From Cycas panzhihuaensis (lineage: Eukaryota; Cycadophyta): 64,000 nucleotides of DNA. Below, piece after piece: positions 12,361 through 27,790 of this stretch. A program made the position numbers and the translations under genes. The DNA lies in the NCBI GenBank assembly GCA_023213395.1, contig CM041465.1, positions 245,279,741 through 245,343,740 on the forward strand, read 5' to 3'. The notes beneath the pieces were generated by a model. The model was given only the letters and a program-made list of their open reading frames with translations, ran no database searches and had not been told where the DNA came from. The first letter of the stretch is position 1; the number at the start of each line of letters is the position of its first letter.

Positions 12361-13002
12361 TCACAATTTCATCATTGGCAATTATGTATTATATTTATGT
12401 TTATTATTCTCCTTTATATTAAAGTTTATACGAAAGTTATCATTTGAAATATTTGATATATTAACGTAAGCAAACTATTCACGAATTGCATGACTCATTT
12501 GACCTTTAACTCATAATCTTTTATAGTGAATTCACTCATATGCAGTCTATCAATGATCTCAAGGAAAACAAATTGGTATTTCAGAGTTTTTCATCCATTT
12601 TCTATTGATTTCTAGTTCAGGTTTTGGGTCAACAAGGTAACCGTAGGTTCAACAGAGTCTAACTCTCAAATGGATGAGCAAAACCCTTGCAAGTGACATC
12701 TTATTTCAATCATAGCTGAATTATCTACTCAACGAAAGAATCCGTTCGAGATTTTGTGTCTTCTATCTGGAGAAATCTTCCTCTAAGTGACCATTACCTC
12801 TTAGGTTTGTGAAAACCCCATCTAATTCCATAAGTCCTGTATATTCTTTACGTTTTATTATTTTTGCTCAATTTTTTTTTGGCACCCATCTGAGAAAGCT
12901 ACTACATCTCATCTCATGAGATTTCATACCCTATTCGTCTCTCCACCTTAGTTTTTCCTCTCCACCGTTCATTTACATTTATCTTCATTTATAAATTTTA
13001 TC
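12361..13002 (+). other. Copia D leader, part 1
   Basis: Non-coding, with no recognisable motif or conserved frame. It leads directly into the microsatellite. Confidence 0.5.
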
Positions 13003-14872
<1,870 letters not shown>

Positions 14873-17553
14873 CTATTCTCAGATCCCAGATCCGGTGGTG
14901 CCCCTTCATGGATCCCTCTAGTGTCTGATCTATGTTTAGATCAGTTTTCTGATCGATATCTTCAATCGATCTCTCCATTCTCTCTATCTGTCCACTAGCG
15001 GGCATGCAACACTCTTTCCATTTTTTTATATATGAAATTTATATTTTTTTGATTTTTTTTAATTCGATCCTTAAATGTAAGAGCTGTATAATCCCCTGAA
15101 CTCATCTCTCATTGAAATTGATCACTTATAATTTGATTTCATCGATTTATATTATCAAATATTACCTTTATTTGTTGATAATTCACGGCGGTCAGTTTTG
15201 ATAGAATTCTTTTATTTTTATAAAGTTTGATTTAATTAAATCCTCTTGTATAGTGTTTAAAGTTTGGGTGGGTTAGTTTTAGGTTAGCCCCCTATGTACA
15301 GTGGCCCCTAGTTCTATTTCACTCTTATATGACCTCTAGTCTACTTTTTTAAGGAGTTAAATCACGTTTTAATATAAAGTTTCATTTATATTTATTTTCA
15401 AAAGAGTTATTATTTTTTTTTTACTATTTCTTCTCTCTAAGTTATTAGTTTTTAGCAAAATTGAGTCTATCGCGTTCGTCTTTTAGAGAGCTTCACTGTG
15501 GACTACTCATATGTCAAATTTGAGACCGTTTTGATTGAGTTTTAATCATTTAAATTCACCCCTTCATCCAACCTTCATTTTGTTAACCATAAAAGGGTCC
15601 TTTCACCTTTTTTGTAATAACTCTTGCATACGAGATCCATTTTCTAAATTGTCTATTTTGTTGGAAAGCTAGTTCGATCCTCTATGCACTGGTATAATTT
15701 TTATTTGATTTGAAACTATTTTGTAGGTTTTCAAAACTAGTGAAGTTGAGGTAACTTATTAGACTTAGTTCTTCATTGTTCAATAAGATTAAAGCAATGT
15801 TTTCTAAGTTCTTTGGCTTAAGACACATTAAAAGATCTCTAAACTGCATGTGACCATTTTCACATCTTTCTACAAAGATATAATTTAAATTTTATAGTAT
15901 TTAAGCCCCATGGCTCTATTTTAAGCCCTTAAAAGGATTTTCTCACTCATTCATTAATATCTTGAGCTCTAAGAGCCTATTTTCTGAACGTTTAAATTCA
16001 TCAGAAAGGTTTTTTAATATTCTTCAAATTGGAATAGGATTTAGTTAAATTTGACATTGTTTTGTAGGTGTTTAAAACTAGTAATCTTGAGTTTTTTGTT
16101 TAGCCTTGATAGGCCTAATCTTATAACTCTTCAAGTAGTTCATTATTTCAAAAAGGATTATACTTATATTATTAATCACTACTAATCTATTATTGAAGCT
16201 ATCGTTGGCTCTTGTGTGCATTTTTTAAGCTATTTTGCAGTAAGAAGTTAGTTCTTCATCACTTAAAGTAATCAACAAACTAATTAGTGCTACTTCAACA
16301 AATGAATACATTTGTTGAAGTTATATATTACTTATTAAATACTTATTACTTTTGATATTTTATCATCTTAAGCAAAGGTTATATTTTAGAATTTCAAGTT
16401 TTATATACATCTACTTTATTTTTCAAAAGCATAGTTAGTCATCTCTATTATCTTGCATACATTGAGAAAGAAGTTATTTCATTCTACATTGATATAAAAG
16501 TCTTTCTTTTTTTCTGGTTTAGCCTCTTATTACCTTTGAAAGCTTCAAGATTAGTTGAAAAAATATCATTGCTTATCTATCTATTTATTATTAAAAGCAA
16601 CTAGAGTTCATACTTGTATTGTTTAAAGTATTAAGAGAGCATATAGATCCTTGTCTTTTCTATATCATATTAAGTTGAAAAACTAGGTTGCATATCATCT
16701 AGTATTCTTGTGCTTGTTTGGAAAGGAAAAGGTTCATTATTTCATTCACTTTATTTACTAAGATTTGAAGGAAAGGTTATTGCATATATACTTTTGAAAG
16801 TTTGAAAGATATCTTTATTTCATATAAGTTTATCTCTATTGTTAATTCTTTATTGTTCTCTTGCTTAGTGAATATATTTTCCTTTTAATTACTTTATTTC
16901 TAGTATAAAATGAACTTTTTCAAACCCTAAGGAAGACCACAAGTTTTAATTAATATATCATCATATTAAAGAAGATAACTCCTGAATTAATCACCCTTAT
17001 TTTTAACCTTATAAGGAGAACGGTTATGACCCCTGAAGTTACCACTATGTACATGCTAACTAGCCTACTCATATTGGATGAGGAAAGCCATTAGCTATAA
17101 GGTATATTAAGTAGCGGGATGAGGTGCAAAACCTATCCTTATTTGGTATTTAAAGACCAAGGCTAGACCTGAAGAGGGTGAGTGCCTTGGTTCGTGCAAC
17201 CTTCACTACTAGATATGTCTCTAGGTATAAATCTGGTGCAGGTGGATCCATTATTCAGGGGGGTCTAAAAACCTTTGTAGCAACCCACATACTAAGGTAT
17301 ATCGAGCCTTCAGTTCACGTACCAGTATATTGGGTCATTGTTTTGCCACTTGTAAGCAAACATCACTAGACAAGATAGCAACCAAAGGTTTCCCTTGGAG
17401 ACCCCTAAATTTAGAGCCTAAAAGCCTTATTAGGGACTAGTTAACTTTTGAAACTTTGGGTAAGACTTAAGATATTAATACTTGGTTCAAATTTTAAATT
17501 CAAACACTTGTAAACCTCATTTCATTTATCATATTTTTTAAACCTTTAGCAAA
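14873..17553 (+). other. Copia D leader, part 2
   Basis: About 2.7 kb without a believable gene. Its first 130 bases are more GC-rich, with several GATC-containing motifs. The rest is AT-rich, and 17030-17400 has a texture like the distal leaders of family A. The open frame at 17178-17369 has no family match that I recognise. The region ends just before the gag start. Confidence 0.5.
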
Positions 17554-18361
17554 AATGACCTTACGTTTTGGTAATAGGATTATTCCTAAATTCGATGGGA
17601 ACAACTTCTTGAATTGGAGTAGGAGGATGAGATCCATCCTCACAACTAACGAGATGTGGGAGATTATGAAATCATGGTATAATAAGTTAGGTCTAAATGT
17701 AACTAATACGGAAAAAGTTACTTACAAAGAAAATGTTAAGTAGGACAATGAGGCTCTAGTATTTATATTTTGTACACTAGATGACCATGTTTTCCCTCAG
17801 TTTAGTGAATCTACTAAATTAAAAGAAGCATAGGATATACTTCAGCTGATATATGAAGGAGTTACACCCTCCAAGCTCTAAAATCTTAAAAGCAAGTTTG
17901 AGAACTTGCGTATGATGCCCCAAGAATCAGAAACAGAATTCATGATAAAGGTAGAGGATATAATCAACCAGATGAGGTCTCTTGGGGATACTTTAACAGA
18001 ACAAAGGGTGGTTGAAAAAATCTTAAGGTGTGTTGGGGCAATTAGAAGATTCGAAATGGTTGCCATAAGCATAGGTATTTCAAATGACTTAAGTACATTA
18101 AAAGTGGAATAACTAAGTGCTATGCTTATATCAGTAGAAGCACAACAAAATACCAATGAATCGCTTGAGCATGCCTTTGCCACTAAGGCTCGAATTCAAT
18201 CAAATTCTTAAGCAGGAACTTCAAGGTCTAAGGAATTACCTCCTAAGAGAAGGGATAGGAACCCTAAAATGGATATTAGACAAGACCTTCCCAAGTATCA
18301 AGCTCCACATCAAAGGAGGTAAGGAGGACATCAACAAAATGAGAACCCTGTTAGGTACACA
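17554..18361 (+). pseudogene. Copia D gag, N-terminal part
   Basis: Begins MTLRFGNRIIPKFDGNNF, with NWSRRMRSILTTNEMWEIM, the typical DUF4219/UBN2 start of plant copia gag. The next part has ESETEFMIKVEDIINQMRSL and GDTLTEQRVVEKIL. In-frame stops follow residues where the family has Trp or Gln. The frame is interrupted at 18361 by element E, with duplication ACACA, and continues at 25851. Confidence 0.88.
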
Positions 18362-18670
18362 TGAAAGAGGTTAATATATTAAGATCATTTGTGTAAATTA
18401 ATTATGTGGCCTTATGATACATTATTAGCATTAGTTTCTCAATGAAATGTGTTTTATGTGCATTTAGATATAATTTCAAGTTCATATCATTAGGCAAAAA
18501 AATCCTAACCCTAATACTCACCCTCAATAATAAAAGGCAAAATCTCAAGGAGGGAGTTATTATTCATTTTCACCTCCAAACTTGCTCATATCTTATTTCA
18601 TCTCTTTTTCATTCTCCATTTCTATTGTGTACATGTGAGTGATTTATTCCCTAGATCCATCCTTCCTTTA
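18362..18670 (+). repeat. 5' LTR of copia E (309 bp)
   Basis: Starts TGAAAGAGGTTAAT and ends CCTTTA, where the 3' LTR keeps CCTTCA. A weak TATA-like AATAAAAGG is at about 18528-18538. The primer site follows after two bases. Confidence 0.88.
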
Positions 18671-18672
18671 CG

Positions 18673-18684
18673 TGGTATCAGAGT
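18673..18684 (+). promoter_or_regulatory. Primer-binding site of copia E
   Basis: TGGTATCAGAGT, one transition away from the initiator-Met site. Confidence 0.88.
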
Positions 18685-20603
18685 TAGAAGAGGATATATT
18701 CACTCCATTCCACTTGCATGGAGTCGTTTTGCCTCTCCTTCAACTTCAATATGAAGTATTGAGAGTGCATTCATTATTTTTAACATTTTGAGAGCTTAAA
18801 ATTATATTACTTTATATGTTACTACTTTCTCTATGTGTGTAAAATTTTAGAGGTAAAAAATATAGGATTTTAAACCCGTTTGGTTGCCAGAACATTCCCA
18901 TAAGCATTAAAGGCCTACAATTTTATGAAAATTTTTACCATCTTGGATTTTTATGAAATTTGGCATACAAGGTCACCTTACCAAAAGGATCATTTTTGTC
19001 TTCTGGAGTAACTTTAGATTCAACCTACAACAGTGAGTTTTAGCTAAGATAATAGGTTAAAATTTGTGAATAAATGACTTAAGGCACTTTTCCCAATGAT
19101 ATCCTTTAATTATAAGCTAAAAACCTGGAAGTTTTTTTAAGGGATCTAGTAGATTTATATCTTAAGATCATTTTAAGATAAATCTCATCAAATTTCATCT
19201 ACTAATTAATGAGATCTATGCAGTTTTCTCACGGATGCTAAATTTACCTATTTAACCCCATAAAGGACATTGCGAGGGTATTTAAGGCAGTTTTTTCGCT
19301 AATTTTGGAGATGGTGCAGAAGGAAAAGCTTATGTACATATCAAGATGTAACTTTTGACATATTGAAGTTCAGATTTTGAGATAGTGGATCTAGTAAGAT
19401 TCTACTTTTGTGTTATTTTCAAAAAAAAAAAATTATGTCTTTTTAGAAATCTAACTTTACTACTCTACTAGAAATGACATTCTGAACACTGTTTTCATTT
19501 GCCATAAATTTAGATTCCATCATTTAGGCCTTCATATTTGTAATTTTTTAAAAAAATTATCTATTTATTATTATTTATAAATTTTGTGAAAAAATCACAA
19601 AATAGGGCAAAATAGCATGTATCTAGATTTAGAAAAATCAATATTTTAGTAGCAAGTTCATCTACTTTCTAACCCTTTGTGTATTTTGTATTGAAACTTT
19701 TAAAAATATATTTTGAAATATTGTACTAAAGCTAGAGAAACCTTAAATCGAAAGTAACATTTGGTTCCTCTACTAAATCTAGTATGCTTTCTCTATTTGC
19801 ATACATAGCATAAAGCATCACATAAAGCAGCAACAACAACAAAGTAAGCAAGCACATTTGGAAACTTTCTATTTCAATTTTTAATTATTCAGAAATAACT
19901 TACATTATTTTTAAAAGGAATCTCATCCGTATGATTTATACCGTAAACTCTTGACTTATGCACACACTCATCTTGGTTGAAATAGACCATGGTTGGCTGA
20001 AGTCTGGGCTATAAGGGAGGTATAAGTTTCATACTATGTCTCATTGTAACTAGAATAGTGGTGGAGGGACAGGTTAGCCATATCTATGACCTCAAATTAG
20101 GGATAATCTTAATAACCACCTAAGAAAATTAAAAACCTTAATGCAAGATTAAAATTAACCTGATCCAATATTTGTCATAGCCATAGGATATGCATGTACC
20201 ATTTGACTCTTCAGAGGAGGTATATAACTGCTCATTGGTGAACTGGGTAAGGACTAGGAGTACCTGGGCTTCACTGTGACTTGGATTTCATTACCAAGTA
20301 CAAAAGTGTATCATGGTGAAGGCCCTAATCGTATACTAGAAGCCTTAGGCATCAAAACCTCACCTACATTTAGACATAAGTTAGAGGTTAGTGGCATGAC
20401 ATATCACCACTCTTTTCTATCTCTACATTATGCCTCATTCTTGCATCATTACTTATTCTCATTTTTCATAGTTGTTGAAAAATACTTAACCATTGCTTGC
20501 TTCTCATCATAGTATTCATTTCTACATCCTTGTTACGCCAAGCGTATTAGCCACATGTGTCAGTGGCATATACTTCTATCATCTCTTCTACTTCATCATC
20601 ACC
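18685..20603 (+). other. Copia E leader, non-coding
   Basis: AT-rich. The distal third resembles the family A leader, for example TATAGCCATAGG, the GGAGGTATATA segment near 20218, and TTGGATTTCATTACCAAG near 20281. It carries one copy only of the unit that is tandemly repeated in A1, A2 and A3 (about 20505-20570). The open frame at 20276-20512 is not conserved among copies. Confidence 0.65.
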
Positions 20604-21720
20604 ATGTCATCTCAATTCAAGCAGAATGTCAACTACATATTAAAAGGCAAAAAAAATTAGGATTTGTGGTACACTGGAGTTAAAAATGCTACAAAGTATA
20701 AAGGCCTTTGGAGAGCCCACATGTAGCCTATACCTATCATACCTACAACAGCTACAACACCTACTTCCGGTGGATCCGCCCCAACAGCTCCTACAAATGC
20801 CATAGCCAAATTACAATGGGAGATAAATGATAAAAAGATTCATACATGAATTCTATTAGTCATTGATCACTCCTTACATAACTTGATTAATGAAGAGCAA
20901 CATGATATACCCTGGAAGGTCCTTGAAGTTCTCAAGAAGAACTTTGATACCAAGTCAGATTTAGAATTTGTTTATCTTGTTCTAAAAATGAACAAATTAA
21001 AAATGTAAAAGGGATGACCTCATGAGACAATAAATCTTCTTCAACTAATAAAATAGGTAATTAATAAAGATTTTAAGACCAAATGTATCACTTGGGCGTT
21101 CTTGATCCAATCATATATGCATGTCCCCGATTATAAAAACTTTCTTGGAAGTCTTTAATCTAGTGGAATATTGGAGATACTCAACTTCGAAACACTTGCC
21201 AAGAAGTTCATAGAATTTGACAAGACCTTTGATACCAACTGTGTAGCCTCTAACTCTCTTCCAAATGTAGCCTTTGAAGTGGAAGAAGAAGTTTGCTATA
21301 CAAAAAATCAAAGTCTCTCTCATGGTAGAGGAAATAACTAAGCAAGAGGAAGAGGAAGAAATATGGGAAATCATCCACAAGGTCAACTAAACCCTCAGTC
21401 ATAACCTCAATAGTCTCAAGGCCAAAGGCCACCTTAACAAAGAGCAAGATAGTCGGGCCAAACTAGTATCTCTTCAGGAACTGGTACTCAAACTATTATG
21501 TGTGACTGGTATAACCATAAAGAACACTTAGTAAAAGACTACAAAACTGCCATTTATAAGTTGTCCAAGTTCCAACCAAAATATAGAGCTCACAATGTTG
21601 AAGAAACTTGTGAAGGATCCTTTAGTGGTGTAGGTTTTGTATAGGCACATTTTCAAAGAATTTAGGGATCTTCAATATCAAATGCCATTGGCCAACCAAA
21701 GAGATACTTTAAAGCTCGAT
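20604..21720 (+). pseudogene. Copia E gag
   Basis: Starts MSSQFKQNVNYILKGKKN. The capsid-like region has KVLEVLKKNFDTKSDLEFVY, then KFIEFDKTFDTN and a degenerate Gln-rich linker. The zinc knuckle at about 21499 (CDWYNHKEHLVKDYK) has lost its second and last Cys. Several stops stand where relatives have Gln. Confidence 0.82.
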
Positions 21721-22860
21721 GTGGATATATCACTTGTGAATTCCCTTCATCAATGCCAATCCCTATTAGAATTGTAAATAGTGTGGCTTCAATCGATGAA
21801 CAGTGGATCATGGACATAGGAGCAACTCAATATATGACATGCAATTGCAGCTTATATCAAACATTTGACTTAAATGTTCAAGGAGTTGTTCACATGGTTG
21901 ACAAATCACAATAACTTGTTAAAGGAATTAGTAACATTCGCTTGAAACTCCTAGGCTTAAGAGATTTTACATTGCTTGATGTCTTATACAAACCCAATCT
22001 CAAACAAAACCTACTTTCCTTATCCACACTTGTCTCTCGTGGATTTAATCTAAGTATAACCGAAAATGACTAAACTCTCTAGGTCATTTATCCTCCAACT
22101 AATCAAGTGGTCTTGACTGGACATCTCTCTAGCTAATCCTTCTAATGAATGATTCTCTATCTTCTGAAGCCCATTGTGCCCAAAGCCCTTGTGCCGATGA
22201 AAAATTTACATTTAATTCCATCTTGACCCATCTAATGTTGTCACCAGAAGCTCTTTGGCATGCTCGCATGGACCATGTTCATATTAATAGACTTAGAGAT
22301 CTTTGTAAAACTCTTCCAAATCTTCCAAAGTTCTCCTCTAAGCCCTTTAAATGTGAAGCTTGTATCATTGCCAAATCTCATCGACAACCCTTTCCCAAAA
22401 GTCAATGGAAATCGAGCCATCTATTACAATTGGTACACTCTAATCTATGCAAATTAATGCCCATTCCTTCACTAAAGGGCAAGTTATATTACATCTCTTT
22501 CATTGATGATTTCACTAGAAAAGTATGGGTAGCTTTTCTACACAAGAAAGATGAAGTCTTCCGTGTATTTAAAGAATCCAAAGCTTGCACTGAAAAAGAG
22601 TCAGGTTATCAACTCAAATATTTTTGAACTGATAATGGTAGTGAATATACCTCATATGAGTTTGAAAGCTACCTTCGAGACAATGGCATCAAACATCAAA
22701 CAATAGTAGCAAGTACCCCACAATAAAATGGAGTTGTCAAGCATATGAATAGGACAATCATGAACATGACTCGAGCTATGTTAGTATACAAAAATGTACC
22801 TACCTACCTAAGGGTTAAAGCCATCTGGATAGTTATTGATTATATCAATGATGTTAGCCC
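21721..22860 (+). pseudogene. Copia E protease, GAG-pre-integrase and integrase core
   Basis: The protease site WIMDIGATQYM has Thr changed to Ile. The GAG-pre-integrase domain shows LWHARMDHVHINRL and CEACIIAKSHRQPF. The integrase core starts HSNLCK (first catalytic Asp replaced by Asn), then FIDDFTRKVWVAFL. The second Asp region reads TDNGSEYTSYEF, and the TPQQNG site has one Gln changed to a stop (about 22717-22735). Confidence 0.88.
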
Positions 22861-23639
22861 ATTAAAGGAAGGATAATCACCTAATGAAAAGTGGTTAAGA
22901 TAAGCCCCCATTATTCACTATTTCAAAATTTTGGCTCTACATACTATCAACACATTTAGATGCAGATCGAAATAAACTCCAACCAAGGGCACTTAAAGGC
23001 ATCTTTGTTGGATACCCTATGGATAAGAAAGAGTATAAGGTATTTATACCTTCACAATGAAAAATCATCATTACCAAAGATGTCATTTTTGCAAAGACAA
23101 AGGATCAGTTGCTTAGACTGGACTCCAAAATATGCTCACGACACTATAATAATATTATCAAGTATGACGTTCAAATTCTAAAATTGGGGGGGGGGGGGAA
23201 GGAGGATAGACATAAATTACTCCAAATATTGGAAGCTGATAATAGAGCCTTGGAGGATACAAGTTGTGAATATGAACCGATGAGTGCACATCTAGTACCA
23301 TCCTTTGAAGATAGTATAGTTAACAAAGGCAAAGCTATCCTCTCCACCTTCAGTTGACAAAGGTAAAATTATGGTAGAAGGACCATCTCCCTCAGGTACA
23401 TCAACATCCTCCTCACAAAATAATCATTTTAACAAACAAGATAAGAACCAAGAAGTTGAGGAAATGAGGACCTCATTCCCAACTTGAGGATCTCGTAAAG
23501 CCCGCCAACTCAATAAGGACATACGACCAGATGAGATAGGCAAAACTAGCACTCGAAGTGCCCATAGAACAAGGATGTAGGAATCATTATGTACTGAGCT
23601 TGAACTAGAAGAACTATACCTTACTCATAATGAAGAGCC
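22861..23639 (+). pseudogene. Copia E integrase C-terminal part and linker
   Basis: Shows LKGIFVGYPMDKK and EYKVFIPS, then an acidic and Ser/Pro-rich linker. A run of eleven G at 23187-23197, where A2 has only six, shifts the frame. Stops and frameshifts are frequent. Confidence 0.75.
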
Positions 23640-24625
23640 CTTAACATACCAAGAAGTTATAAATCATATAGCTTAGAGAAATGCCATAAATGAAGAGTAT
23701 TAATCTCTTATCAAGAACGGTACATGGGAGCTCGTTGATCTACCACTTGGCAGAAAGGTAGTTCAAAATAAATGAGTATTCAAAAACAAATATAGATCAA
23801 ATGGCACCCTTGGAAAATACAAGCGAGGTTAGTAACTAAAGAATTTACACAAAGGAAATGCACCGACTACATTAAAGTCTTTACACCTACAACCAAGTGG
23901 CCTACAATTAGAACTCTTATGGCCTTAGTTGTTTAACAGGGTTGGAAAGTCCACTAGCTCGATATTAAGACCGTGTTTCTTAATGGAGATCTTAAAAAAG
24001 AAATTTACATGGCTCAGCTAGAAGGATATGAGATCGAAGATCAAGAGCATAAGGTTTATGTGCTCAGAAAGTCCTTGTATGGCCTTAAACAAGCCCTTTG
24101 TGCTTGGTTTGCTAAGTTGTCTAAAAGAATGAGGTAACTTGGATATGAGGTTTGTGACTACTAAGATATTGATGAACATTATTCATCAAGCACCAAAAGG
24201 ATAAAGTCACTTATCTCATAATCTTTTTGGATGGCATGTTAGTAATGGGTAATAGTAAACAGGCAATAAGCCAGCTGAAAAAGGACCTTAGCAAAGCGTT
24301 TGAATTGTCTAACCTCGATTTGATGAAATATTACTTGGGAATTGAAGTAACATAAAAGAATGAAAAGTTTTTTCTCTCCCAAGAAAAATACATCAATGAT
24401 CTTCTAACCAAATTTCAGTTAGAAGATGCTCGACCAGTGGCTTTACCTATGGACCCTAATACAAAACTCTCACCTGATGGTGACACTAGGGAGACAGATG
24501 CAACACTCTACAGGAAACTTGTAGGTAGTCTCATCTACACTACTAATACAAGGCCAAATATTGCACACTATGTTGGCATTCTTACTTATTACATGATAAA
24601 TCCTAAACAGAATCACTAGCAGGCA
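23640..24625 (+). pseudogene. Copia E reverse transcriptase
   Basis: RT motifs in order: NAINEEY, GTWELVDLPLGRKVV, KYKARLVTKEF, TFLNGDLKKEIYMAQLEGYE (with Val for the first Thr), SLYGLKQAL, FLDGMLVMGN, DLMKYYLGIEVT and QLEDARPVALPMDPN. The catalytic YVDD box is FLDG, which would abolish activity. Stops replace several Trp and Gln codons. Confidence 0.88.
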
Positions 24626-25060
24626 ATAGTATGATTGTTGAGATACTTTAAGATGACTAGTAAATATGGTATGTTGTATGAACCTAATTCAAACTTCAAG
24701 CTTTCTACATCCATAGACTCAGACTTTGCAGGAGATAAGATACAAGAAGATCTACGTCTAGGTATGCAATGTTTCTTGGAACGACACCAATATCATGAAG
24801 ATCTAGATGGTAGAAGATAATTGCTTATTCAACTATTGAAGTTAAATACATTGCTACTTCTAAGACCAGCAAGGAGGTGATATGGCTTAGAAAATTATTG
24901 GAAACATTGAATATCACCCAAACAAGTCCTACTAACCTTTGTGTGGATAATCAATTAGCAATCCACATGGCAAAAAATCTTGTATTTTATAATTGTACCA
25001 AACACATAAGTACGAAAAATCGTTGTAAACGATGAAGTTTGAACAGTTCCAAAGGTAGCT
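24626..25060 (+). pseudogene. Copia E RNase H
   Basis: Shows LLRYFKMTSKYGMLYEPN and SIDSDFAGDK (the usual first catalytic Asp), then frameshifted sequence with EVIWLRKLLETLN and AIHMAKN. The minus-strand open frame at 24932-25183 is a shadow. Confidence 0.8.
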
Positions 25061-25530
25061 TAGCCTTAGGGCCTCCATCTTCAACTGATCAAATAATATA
25101 GCAACAGGATCATCATACTCCATTCTCTTCGTGAAAACCCCTTGGGGGTGCGGAAGAGTAAGAGTAAGTCTTTGTTCTATCATAATTGCGAAAACCCCAT
25201 GTGGACACGGAAGGAAAAGGGTTATACTAGTTTTGGAAAATCAGAACCTATGAAAACCAAAAAGGGCATAGGGGATGACCAAATAGTATATGGAGACTCA
25301 ACAGATTAAGCTGCATATTTAAGTTGTTTGGCTATCAGGCTATATCAAAGAGCCACCTTAGCCATTTTGATCTATAAAAGGAGATATAGATCTTAGAAAG
25401 TTTGTGGGTTTTTATTCTCTATGAGGGTTTTCCCACAAAATTGTCATCTAGAATTTCAATATAATAATAAGGCTTAAATGAAGACCTCATAGAATAGATT
25501 TTCTCAAAATGACCTTCCACCATTAAGTGC
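25061..25530 (+). other. Copia E 3' untranslated region
   Basis: Non-coding stretch between RNase H and the polypurine tract. It is shared with A2 (41220-41690), where the same phrases occur, such as GGGCCTCCATCT, GTATATGGAGACTCAA and the repeated GAAAACCCC segments. Confidence 0.6.
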
Positions 25531-25538
25531 GAGGGGGA
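25531..25538 (+). promoter_or_regulatory. Polypurine tract of copia E
   Basis: GAGGGGGA one base before the 3' LTR. Confidence 0.8.
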
Positions 25539-25539
25539 T

Positions 25540-25850
25540 TGAAAGAGGTTAATGTATCAAGGTCATTTGTGTAGATTAATTATGTGACCTTAAGATATAT
25601 TGTTAGCATTAGTCTCTTAATGAAATGCATTTTATATGTATTTAGATATAATTCTGGGTTTATATTATTAAATAAAAAAATCTTAACTCTAATGCTCCCC
25701 CTCAATAATAAAAGAAGAAACCTTAAGGAGGGAGTCATTATTCATTCTCACCTCTAAGCTTGCTCTCATATCTTATTTCATCTCTTTTTCATTCTCCATT
25801 GCCATTGTGTGCATGTGAGTGATTTATTCTCTAGATCCATCCTTCCTTCA
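25540..25850 (+). repeat. 3' LTR of copia E (311 bp)
   Basis: TGAAAGAGG...CCTTCA, matching 18362-18670 over its length. It is followed by the ACACA duplication and the continuation of copia D gag. Confidence 0.9.
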
Positions 25851-25855
25851 ACACA

Positions 25856-26220
25856 AACTAAAGAAAATAATTTGAAGGGCATACATGTTGTCCAAATTGT
25901 CTAGGCACTGCTCAATCATCAAGGTCCAATCAGGATTATTATGATAACAGACTAAGAGAAAATCCTCCTCCACATTATGAGGAAAGGAGAAGACCTTTCA
26001 GTATTGATAGATCTCATCCACGAAGCAGAAGTTTAAGCTATGGAAGGATATATCCTTTATATTATTCCTATTACTATAGAAGTGATCATTCAAAAGATAA
26101 GTATTATTTAAAACATGGACCACCCACTAAAGGAAATGCCTATAACATAATAGAATCAAGGGACAATAACAAGTTATTTTTATCCAACTTCATTGCCAAG
26201 GAGGAACAGGACGACAGCTG
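25856..26220 (+). pseudogene. Copia D gag, C-terminal part
   Basis: Resumes in the gag frame after element E. It shows a zinc-knuckle remnant (CCPNCLG), then an Arg/Ser/Tyr-rich tail (RPFSIDRSHPRSRSLSYGR) that leads to the protease region. Conserved Cys or His residues are partly lost. Confidence 0.75.
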
Positions 26221-27790
26221 GTATATTGACTTTGGTTGTTTAACCCATATGACCCATAAGGAACACTTATTTTGAACATTGAATAAAAGTAGGAAGAGAT
26301 CCATAATGTTTGGAGATGATACCTCCCACAAATTAGTTGGTAGAGGTAATATAGCCCTAATGACAGATATAGAAGAATATAGACATATTGATGATGTCTT
26401 GTATGTCCCAGCTCTAAAGAAAAACTTATTATTTATAGGGCAGATGATGGGACAAGACTACAAAGTTATCTTTGATAATAGTAAGTGTGTAATCAAAGAT
26501 AAACATAGAAACAAAGTTCTAGTGGCAAGAGGGAAGATGACCAAGGATCGATTATTCAAACTCATTCTTAGTCCTTTAGATACATATGCCCTAAGAACTT
26601 TAGCTAAATTAGATAGCGTATTGTGGTATAGAATATTTAGCAATCTTAATTACAATAGTTTGGCCTTTATGAAGAAAATGCATATGGTAAATGGATTACC
26701 ACATATTGAAGTGAACAAAAACCTATGTGAATGATGTCTTCTTGGCAAATGCTAGAGAGAAAGTTTTCCAAACTTTAGTTATCAAGCATCGGGTCTATTT
26801 CAATTGGTATATACAGATATTTGTGATCCTATGAACATTCCCTCATTAACAGGTGCTAGGTACTTCATCACATTCATAAATGATTTCACAAGGAAGATAT
26901 GGGTATTCTTTCTTAAATACAAATCATATGTCTTTCAACACTTTGTTGACTTCAAAACCTTTATGGAGCAATAAAGTGGATACAAGTTACTATCTCTAAG
27001 ATCAAATAATGGGGAAGGATTTCTCTCTAATGTATTTAAAGATTATTGTGTACACCATGGCATTAGAAGATAATTCACTAATCCCTACACCCCAGAGCAA
27101 AATAATGTAGCGAAAAAGAAAAATTATACAATAGTCGAAATGACTAGGTGTATGTTAAAGGACAAGAATTTAGGACATGCATTTTAGGTTGAAGTAGTAC
27201 ATACAACTGTTTATTTACTCAATAGGTGCTCCACCAAAGCCCTTAGGTGGAAAACTCTTATAAAATATTAGACCAGTTACAAACCAAGCATACATCATCT
27301 TAGAGTCTTCGGATGCCTAGCCTATGCTCACATTCTTGATCAACAGAGATCCAAGTTGGATGATCATAGCATCAAATATATATTCCTTAGTTATAGTGAA
27401 ACATCCAAGTCATACAAAGTTTATGACCCCAAATTAAAAAGGGTCATGTTAAGCAGAGATGTTAAATTCCAACATGATACCTATTATCAAGACATTCAAG
27501 AAAAGAAGGAAGTTGCAATCGAGTTTGATATATCATCCAAATCCAAATATATGCCTCCTATGTTTGAAGCTAGAAGAGTCATCAATGAACCTAGTGGGGA
27601 GGGAACTTCCTCTCAACTTCCACCACAAAATCTACCAAAATGGATTCATCGGAATCATGACTTAGGTAACATCTTGGACATTAATCGTAGATCCACAAAC
27701 TCACATAGCGTTAATTTTGCCCTTATGAGCAAAGTATTGGAGACTCATGAGCCTCAAACTTTTGATGAGGCTAATCAACATGCTTGTTGG
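26221..27790 (+). pseudogene. Copia D protease remnant, GAG-pre-integrase and integrase
   Basis: The protease region reads WYIDFGCLTHM, where the family has DSGCSxHM, so Ser is replaced by Phe. The GAG-pre-integrase domain is KDRLFKLILSPLDTY and LWYRIFSNLNY. The integrase core has YTDICD, FINDFTRKIWVFF, RSNNGEGF (catalytic Asp replaced by Asn) and TPEQNN, with the first Gln changed to Glu. The C-terminal part has LRVFGCLAYAHI and RVMLSRDVKF. Several stops stand at Trp and Gln positions. Confidence 0.87.

Larger units (their letters stand above)
18362..25850 (+). mobile_element. Ty1/copia element E, full length with ACACA target duplication
   Basis: LTRs at 18362-18670 and 25540-25850 are flanked by perfect 5-bp repeats ACACA (18357-18361 and 25851-25855). 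It has a primer site, a 1.9-kb leader, gag, protease, integrase, RT, RNase H and a polypurine tract in order. Proteins and leader are related to family A, but the LTRs are only distantly alike, so it is a sister subfamily. All genes are broken by stops and frameshifts. It sits inside the gag of copia D and is therefore younger than D. Confidence 0.93.
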